Shown: positions 56,816 through 64,000 of the stretch, one piece after another
How the letters are laid out: each line of letters begins with the position of its first letter
How positions within the stretch are numbered: position 1 is the stretch's first letter
Assembly (NCBI RefSeq): GCF_023856365.1
Contig: NC_064536.1
Location: forward strand, 39,315,276-39,379,275
Length of the DNA stretch: 64,000 bases
Reading direction: 5' to 3'
Source: Brienomyrus brachyistius
Lineage: Eukaryota > Chordata > Actinopteri > Osteoglossiformes > Mormyridae
Made by a program: the position numbers and the translations under genes
The notes under the pieces: generated by a model
Database searches by the model: none
What the model saw: only the letters and a program-made list of their open reading frames with translations
Told to the model about the DNA's origin: nothing

Positions 56816-58260
56816 GTGATAACTATACTGGATGGGTGGTACCCCTTCAAAGAGCAAGGGGAGATGGGATACCATTGTGGTATGCAAGCAGGTCCTCAGG
56901 GTTGTCACACATGTTTTTCTGAGGTGTACACTGCTGGTTGCTTGAGCCCCTGGATGAGACACTGGTCAGTGCCCTGCAGAATCGCTGTGGGCAGTGTGAG
57001 GACTTCTGCCCTCTCAGTTAAACAATAGGTGCAGGGACTGAGTCAAATGAGTCTCTCTGCATCCTGTTTAATGATATCAAGGGGTTGTGTAGGCGTGTCT
57101 GTGCTCACATGGCTCTATCAGTACAGAGTGAACTGGCCAGGGATCAGTTTATCTAGACACTTAACCCCAGATAGCTCACATTCAGACACAGCCAACCCCT
57201 CTGCGTCCCTAGACGAGGCCCTGGAACTGGCTTTGGAGAGAGAAATTGTGGGCAGCAAGGTGGCGGGGAACGAGGCGGGAGAAATCAACCAAGCTGTAAA
57301 CGCCAAAGGGCTTGGAGGACCCAGGCCCTCAGGTTTACTTCCTGGAGGCAGACTGCCTGTAGGCTGACAGGCAGCAGCACCCCCCCCCACCCCTCAATCC
57401 TCAGACAGTGTCCCAAGTTCACCGCCACCCAGGGTTCCGCCAAGGGCACGCATAGCCGGGAAGATGTGGGCCAACAAGGTTAATTTCCGGAACTTCCTTG
57501 TTGACACCGGGGAGGTGGCCCTGCTGCCACCTGCTGCAGAGGTTGTGACTACGGATTGGACTCACAGAGGCAACTTCTGTCACATACCCACCATAGTGAT
57601 GTGAGTCGCATGTACTGCCCTAGTCCATACAGGTTCCACTGCAACCCTGGTGAGACCAGACACTGTCTAGAACTGACATTGGTGCAGGTGAGAACAATGA
57701 CTGGTGACCTGGCCCCTTTAAGAGGGACGGGGTTGTTCCCTTTTGACATGGGGGGTTTAGTTGTGAATAGTAACTATGTGGATGGCTGACATGCTCGATC
57801 CCTCCATCCTGGGCCTGAATTTCCCCCGGAGCACGGCATGTGTGCTGGACTTTGGGCACAACATGCTGAGATTCCCTGCGGTCCATGTGTACAGTGGGGC
57901 CGCTGGCCCCGCAGCCTCTGCAGCTGACTGCCCACCCCTTACTGCCACTGGGCCTGTACCTCCACATCAGCTAGAGATCCCTTCCTCTGCTACAGTCACA
58001 TTGGCCCCTGAGCCCACATGTGTCCCCTCCAGTGTAGCGCTGCTGCCTCACTCACTTCACTGGAGTCTAACGGGGTTTATCAGAGCGACTTACCTGAAGC
58101 TGCCATTGGAGGAGCCCATGATGACCACACGGTTGCCCTTGTGCCACTGCAATCCCACTGCCCTGGTCCTCTACCTCACACCATTGATCCCCTGCCCCAC
58201 CCATACGGTTGTGTGCCTCTTCAGGTTTGCAGCCTCCTCCTGCACTGAGCGGCCATTTCA
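56816..58260 (+). pseudogene. Ty3/gypsy-like gag and protease fossil, copy C
   Basis: Same motifs and breaks as 32283-33715. Confidence 0.6.
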
Positions 58261-59002
58261 GAAGTTTAATTATTTAATTATACAGTAATACACACGTTTC
58301 CAACCATTAAAAACATTATCCAGACTTAAAGTCACTTGAATAAAAATATTTAAAAACTTGTTAGCATTTCAATATAGTATCTGGTTGGACTGTGTACTTC
58401 CTCTTTGTTTACATGGTTAACATAACACTCACAGCACAAAGTATGCTGTCCTCAGCATTCGTATCTCCGCAACATTCCAAAGATCCATCATAGGCCTTTA
58501 GTCTAAAAACAAGCTAAAATGGTCACTGAGAACCTTTGCGTCCATTGATTTCCATCAGCTGTGTTTGGAAAGTTCGAAAGAATTTCTGAGGCTACTGAAC
58601 AGAGCCAGGGTTGCCAGCTCTCACCCATCTGGTGTGACACTCACACCTTCAGACTCTCACGCTCACGCAAGAAATCTTATTAAATCTTAGGGCAAATCTA
58701 TATTATTTCATTATAAACCTAAAATTCGCTATATCAAATGCACTGGGGTACTTTGAAAACCCTGCAAACTATTTACAAGGTAATAAAACTGTTACGTACA
58801 TGTAAATCTGTGTGCATACTTGTTTCAAACTGAAAATCTTATGCCAGCCAGCTAAACAAATTAGACAACCCTGCTACAGGGCTCTCTGTTCAGTTTTCGC
58901 TGAATGCTAAGGCTTCCCAGGCAAGCTACTGACCCTCCAAATTTCACAGACCTCTCGGCCACCCAGTAATCTGTAACTTTAGTGCTGAAAGCCTGACAGT
59001 GA

Positions 59003-59550
59003 GTGTATCATGTGAGGCAGCTGTGGAAATACAGACTCTCGTCTGTGCCACAAAAAACCTTCTACAGCGGCAATGTGGGATCTGTGCTCTCCGGGAGCAT
59101 AACTGCTCGGTACGGCAGCTCCAGCTCTGAGGGCCGCCGAGTCCCGCTGAGGGTGATACGATGCGCCCAGAGAATCACCAGGACAGAACTGCCGCCCTGC
59201 ATAAGTCCCCGGGGCCTTATGGCCGGGACTGAGAGGCCGAGGAGAAGCTTCTACCCCCGGCCAGTAGGATCATTAACATCACAGATTAAAAGCTAAAATA
59301 TGCTATAACTACAATCTGTACTTTAAACATTTCTACATATTTTTCATACATTTTCATCTTTACTTTTTATATACCTTTTATTGTTATATTTTCTTATTAT
59401 CTTTCTGTAGTTTCAGTTAATTCACGTTGTTTAATTTTGATGTCCTTTTACTAGTGTGTTTATTACACCGACTGGAGTAACGACAATTTCATTTCGCTGC
59501 CAGTGTACCACTACATTTGTACGACAAATAAAAATCTTGAATTTATTGTG
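59003..59550 (+). pseudogene. LINE ORF2 C terminus and 3' end
   Basis: Frame at 59003-59296 with VLSGSITARYGSSSSEGRR, then RCAQRITRTELPP and RPRRSFYPRPVGSLTS, the C-terminal signature of fish Rex/L2-like LINEs. The 3' UTR runs to ACAAATAAAAATCTTGAATT near 59550. Confidence 0.7.
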
Positions 59551-59570
59551 TTACCCCCATCACATTATTT

Positions 59571-60967
59571 AATGTGTTCCTCATGAATTTCATTGTTTTC
59601 CTCAAAATAAACACGTATTCCAATTTTGGTTCTTGCAACACATTTCCAAAAAAGTTGGGACAGGAGCGATTTAGGGCCAGTAGTGAGGTAAATTGGTTAA
59701 ATAATGATGTGATTTGAAACAAGTGATGTCAACAGGTGATTGTAATTATGATTTGGTACAAAAGCAGCACAAATACGTGAGAAAATTATTGAAATGTTTA
59801 AAAACAATGTTCCTCAAAGAACGACAGGAAGAGATTTGGATATTTCACCTTCATCAGTGCATACCATAATTAAAAGATTGAAGGAATCTGAAGCAATTTC
59901 AGTGCGTAAAGGACAAGGAAGCAAGCCTAAGTTGAACTACCGTGATCTCCGATCCCTCAGCATCCCACTGCATCAAGAATCGTCATTCATCTATAAGCGA
60001 TATGACCACATATGACTACTTTGGCAAACCTTTGTCAAGTACCACAATACGTAGTTACATCCACAAATGCCAGTTAAAACTGTACTGTGCCAAAAGCAAG
60101 CCCCATCTTAACAGTGTCCAGAAGCGCCGTCGGCTTCTCTGGGCTCAGAACGCATCTGAGTTGGACCATCACACAGTGAAAACGTGTACTGTGGTCAGAT
60201 GAATCAGTATTTCAGGTATTTTTTGTGAGAAATGGATGCCGTGTGCTCCAGACCAAAGAAGAAAAGGATCACCCAGACTGTTACCAGCAATAAGTCCAAA
60301 AGCCAGGGTCTGTCATGGTATGGGGTTGTGTCAGTGCCCTTGGCAAAGGTAACTTGCAGTTCTGTGATGGCACCATTAATGCTGAAAAGTACATAGAGAT
60401 TTTGGAGCACAATATGTTACCTTCAAGAAGACATTTTTTCCAGGGACGCCCATGCATTTTTCAACAAACAATGCGAAACCACATTCTGCACACATTACAA
60501 AGTCCTGGCTGTGGAGGAAGAGGGTATGGGTACTTGACTGCCTGCAGTCCCGACCTGTCTCCAATAGAGAATGTGTGGTTCATTTTGAAGCGCAATATGT
60601 GACAACGAAGACCCCGTACTGTTGTCCGCTTTAAGACTTGTTTGCAGGAAGAATGGGACAAAATTACACCTGAAACACTACATCACTTGGTGTCTTCAGT
60701 CCCTAAATGTCTTTTAAGTGTTGTGAAATGGCGACATTACAAAGTACTAAATGCTTTACTGTCCCAACTTTTTTTGAAATGTGTTCTAAGAACCAAAATT
60801 GGAATACGTGTTTGAAAAAGAACAATGAAATTCACGAGGAACACATTAAATAATGTGCTGTTGTATTGTTTTCAATGTAATACAGGTCAAAGATAATTTA
60901 ACAAAGTACTGTTTTCAGTTTGATTTTCATTTTACATACCATCCCAACTTTTTCTGATTTGGGGTTG
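59571..60967 (+). mobile_element. Tc1-like transposon, dead
   Basis: Inverted repeats of about 100 bases at about 59571-59667 and 60752-60866 share ACACGTATTCCAATTTTGG and AAAAAGTTGGGACAG. On the right, a further 100 bases lead to the outer end GATTTGGGGTTGTA, typical of fish Tc1 elements. This outer part is missing on the left, so the element is truncated there. Confidence 0.8.
59794..60760 (+). pseudogene. Tc1-like transposase
   Basis: Helix-turn-helix part TTGRDLDISPSSVHTIIKRL, then KPHLNSVQKRRRLLWAQ, MVWGCVSALGKGNL and CSPDLSPIENVWFILKR in three frames. The usual QDNAKPH catalytic block reads TNNAKPH and is frameshifted from its neighbours. Not functional. Confidence 0.85.
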
Positions 60968-61410
60968 TAAAATGTGAACACAAAAGCTTTTTCTGTGTGA
61001 ACATTATAAAACAGATTAATTCGTATTAAACAATTTCAAAGACATAGACATCTAATATGTGTGTGTCTGTGAGAGAGAGTATTTCAATTAATGCCTATAG
61101 TTCAATATTTGTTATATGTGCTGAATTTCATGGTCATCATTTTGTAAAAAAAGCTACCTAAACCATACGGGACTTAGAAATGGGTTAAAACTGACAGGAC
61201 GATACCAGATATCAAATTGTATAGTTAGGATGAATGTACTGTTAAACAGCAGCACCATTGGAGGAGTCATGCATGGTGAGGCAGGGGGATATCTGTACAT
61301 TAATGGGCGATGCATTACTGGGGATCTTTGGCGCCACCTTTTGACCAGGATTTATATCTCCTGAAATTGCTTCTTCACAGATAAGCACCAGAATGTTCTT
61401 TTCCCATATG

Positions 61411-63260
61411 GTAGTAGGGACAAAATCTCCTACCACTGATAATTCTGACCATACACAAATTTTTATTTTTCTGCGTCTTGTGATTTTACCGTATCAAAAA
61501 TAACCAGTAAATCCTATTATTATCCTGCTACCCCCACTCTACCAAAACTCATGAAATGATATGATACATTTGGAGGAGGAAGATTTCTAATAGATCCTTT
61601 ATACCCACCAACCAGACCAGTATAAGAAGCTGTACGATGTAAAGCCTCTTTAAATGGGTACAGACTACTTGCGTTTATTGTAATAAGTATCTCATAAATT
61701 TGACTTTACACTTTTGCATGGTATTGATAGATTTTGAAAGTTAATTACTTAACACAATTCTTATTAAAATTGTTCATTATACAACCTGAATGTCTCAAGG
61801 TAGCACATTAGTACAAAAGACGCTGTATGATGTATTATTGTAGCAGACAGATGTTATTTTAACCAATGTACAGGTTTACCTTTAATTTAATTCCACAAAC
61901 ATAATCAAAATCACTTGTGAAAAAGACATTTAGTCATTTACTAAGGCAGATACAACCTGTGGAAGCACAGCTAAAAGCATACCATCACCCATTATAGAGT
62001 GACCCATTGTCTTTGTAACTGAGTAATCACAACTAAGTGCAATTTACTATAATGAAACTGTACACAGAAACTGTAAAGGCAAAGGTAATTTATTATGATG
62101 AAATGCTTCCAAAATGCCCAGTGTGCTTCAGCGTTTCTCCTTTTCTCCAGTCGTCGACAGGTCCTGTGTTTATTAGGTGATCTGTGATGTAGGAGATCCT
62201 GAGAATGGCTGCTGCTCCAAGGATGATTGGCAGGTGGCTTTTCCCAGGAACAGCGGGCTGGAGATGTAAAGGTGGGATGGAGAAAATAAAGTGTAGGGGA
62301 ATACAGAGTACAAACAACCATAAGAAACACACGGCCTATGGCCATATGTCCACAAGACAACCACCGCCCAACCCGAGAGGGAGCCTACGAGGGACTAAGG
62401 GGGGCCCAACCCCTGTAAAAGGAGGTCCGCAGAGGGGGGACAGACAGCGAGCCCCCCAGTCCCTCCCGCAAGCCCTCCACCGAGGGAAGCGGGTCCAGGG
62501 CCAAAGGGCCCCATCAACCGGGAACACTCCCCTGGCGGACGGTCCCCCCAGCCCGCTCCCCGGCAGGACGGATCACCGCCCACTGTAGCGACCCGGCACG
62601 TCCCCCCCCTCCCCGACACTGCAGGATGATCTAAGGGAGACCCATGCAAACAAAGTGCACCATCCCCCCCGCCCCCACCACCCAGGAGCGGACCTGCGTC
62701 AACTGGGGAGCGGCAGACCCCCCGCCCAGCCCAGACCGAACCCTACAATTCGCCTAGAAGGGCTCAGAGCATCCCTAGATACCCCGGACCGCCTGCCAGG
62801 GCCCCACCACGGCGCAGCAGAGCCAAGGACCACCCAGCCCGCAGCCCACAAGAGGAGACGGCCCACACCGGCCCGGGCCATCTTCTACCTGCCGGGCCAC
62901 CCCACACGCGCAGGGCCAGAGACAGAGAGTTAGGGGGGACCCCTCAGCCCCCACTGATTCCCCGTCCCATGTTAATGTGAAGTGTGCATGTACATGTGTG
63001 AGAGAGTTGTGTGTTTATGTCTACAATGCATTAAAATTAGTGGGTGCAGTTCGAGTATGAGGGTCCCACCACTGGCAGATGGCAGAGTCCCCCATCCCCC
63101 TCCCTGCACCCCAAGGCCCTAATGTAGCATGGACTGTGTATATAACTAAAGTGCAAAAAGCAGGTGAACAGTCGAGGCACGGGCACCCCACCGCTGGCAG
63201 ACGGCAGAACCCCACCTGCCTATACCCACCTCCTCAGCCCTAGTGTCATGTGGTGTCTAA
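61411..63260 (+). repeat. Segmental copy D (truncated)
   Basis: Matches B from 16892 and C from 33876. It shares with C the lack of the 853 bases found in B at 17738-18590. It ends at about 63260, where a piggyBac-like element begins. Confidence 0.93.
62270..63260 (-). repeat. GC-rich repeated element, copy D
   Basis: Counterpart of 18590-19580 and 34660-35640, cut at its right side. Confidence 0.55.
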
Positions 63261-64000
63261 TTTAGCACTAGAACTGCCAAATCTACGCGTATTTTCGCAA
63301 ATTCCCTGGGCCTAACACCTACTAGCATCCCTGCTGAGAGTTTCTTGGGCCATTGTCCTCCTGCTTTTGTTGTGCAAACACACCCATTACATGTGAGGCC
63401 TGGCACATTTGCATTTTTTTACTCAGAGCAGCTAAAATCCAAGGCAGGCTAAACCTCTGTGTGTGACATGGAAACCTTCACAAAAGTCTGCCATATCTAT
63501 ACCAAATATCCCACACACTGACTGACCTGCAAATATGAAAGACACACATTTACAAAATATATGGAAGCACAAGTCTGTTTTATTTATAAAAAAAAATTGA
63601 GTGTTTCAAACTTTGCAGTGTTTGCAGACCCAGTGACCATCATCCCTGCATTTGGCGCAAGTGAATTTGTAACACTTTGCACTGGTAAACCTGCTGCGGT
63701 TTCTGTTGCAGTTCTCCTGTACCTGACACTGAGTTGTCCATACAAGTCCTGGCACAGCAGCAGCCTTCCTCTGTCCCCATAGCCTTTTGTGGCATAAATT
63801 GGCAATAGAGTTCCTTGGCTAGATGACTCAAAAATAATCTTCTTTTGCCTTCCCACCCTGTACATGCCTTGTACAGAACGTAGGAATTTGCCACCACCAG
63901 GTCCAGCATGTTGTAAAATACAGCTACTGGCCACCTGCATGTTGCTGCTCTTACGAAATACATGCGCGCCATTTGGTCCAACACATTTACACCACACTAT
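63261..64000 (-). mobile_element. piggyBac-like transposon, runs off the window
   Basis: Begins TTTAGCACTAGAACTGCC directly after unit D sequence and contains a piggyBac-type transposase on minus. The other end is outside the window, and the target duplication cannot be confirmed. Confidence 0.7.
63584..64000 (-). pseudogene. piggyBac-like transposase, C-terminal part
   Basis: A minus-strand frame reads MLDQMARMYFVRAATCRWPV, FYNMLDLVVANSYVLYKACTG and FLSHLAKEL, the C-terminal part of the piggyBac catalytic domain. The Cys-rich C-terminal finger follows in another frame (CYKFTCAKC, then the GHCVCKHC type), so at least one frameshift separates them. The N-terminal part and catalytic Asp residues are outside the window. 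Confidence 0.75.

Larger units (their letters stand above)
33876..58411 (+). repeat. Segmental copy C
   Basis: Starts at AAAATAACCAGTAAATC, which corresponds to position 16978 of B. The end of B (CTCTTTGTTTA) is joined straight to it. It ends at 58411, where CTCTTTGTTTACATGG runs on into the spacer. Its extra length is due to the L1 insertion, a solo LTR and an insertion in Ig exon 1. Intergenic stretches match B and hold no gene I can support. Confidence 0.93.
58412..61410 (+). other. Ancestral inter-unit spacer
   Basis: Lies between the end of C and the start of D and is missing from the B/C junction. 58412-59000 and 60968-61410 hold no gene I can support. The end (TTTTCCCATATG then GTAGTAGGG) is the uninterrupted site for the retrovirus. 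Confidence 0.8.

Noticed and set aside
58412..59000. Possible gene in the spacer start
   Set aside because: No frame of note and no splice-flanked coding pattern.

Overview
The window reads as teleost (or at least ray-finned fish) nuclear DNA. The signs are a DANA/Mermaid-type tRNA-derived SINE with a GATG-rich tail, L1, CR1/L2/Rex-type, Tc1, Harbinger and piggyBac elements of fish type, a fish retrovirus-like provirus, and exons of a CD300/pIgR-like immune receptor family. I cannot name the species. No intact host gene is certain; most recognisable coding sequence belongs to mobile elements.

The frame is a segmentally duplicated locus. Copy A (1-2905) is inverted and internally deleted. Copy B (16892-33875) and copy C (33876-58411) are near-identical direct tandem copies of a unit of about 17 kb. 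Copy D (61411-63260) is the start of a further copy, cut off by a piggyBac-like element. Each full unit holds, left to right: a GC-rich element, a CCAAT/X-box promoter-like island with possible exons, CR1/L2/Rex-type LINE debris, isolated immune-receptor leader exons, a one-pass membrane exon, two Ig exons (minus strand), a LINE reverse transcriptase fossil, and a decayed Ty3/gypsy-like gag-protease. The Ig exons share the same stop and frame lesions in A, B and C, so the receptor died before the locus was duplicated.

Between A and B lies a class I (gamma/epsilon-like) endogenous retrovirus, 3301-16891. It has a truncated 5' LTR, a tRNA-Ser-type primer site, a long open gag followed by a UAG in frame with protease, a decayed pol, and an env with a CX6CC transmembrane subunit. 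It is cut by a SINE in reverse transcriptase (8235-8594) and by a PIF/Harbinger transposon in env (11755-14331). The Harbinger element carries both of its expected genes, each open across clean introns, and looks potentially autonomous.

Copy C was further hit by a solo LTR (42891-43157), a complex insertion in the first Ig exon, and an L1 (47161-54741) with a perfect 17-bp target duplication. The L1 contains a giant palindromic DNA element (51892-53789), which itself contains a small poly(A) retroposed insert (52875-53128). The spacer 58412-61410 holds a LINE 3' end and a dead Tc1-like element. It shows what the B/C junction lost, and it preserves the empty site of the retrovirus.

The parts most worth following up are the intact Harbinger element, the X-box promoter with its candidate exons (preserved in B and C), the palindromic element, and the chain of datable insertions and microhomology junctions.
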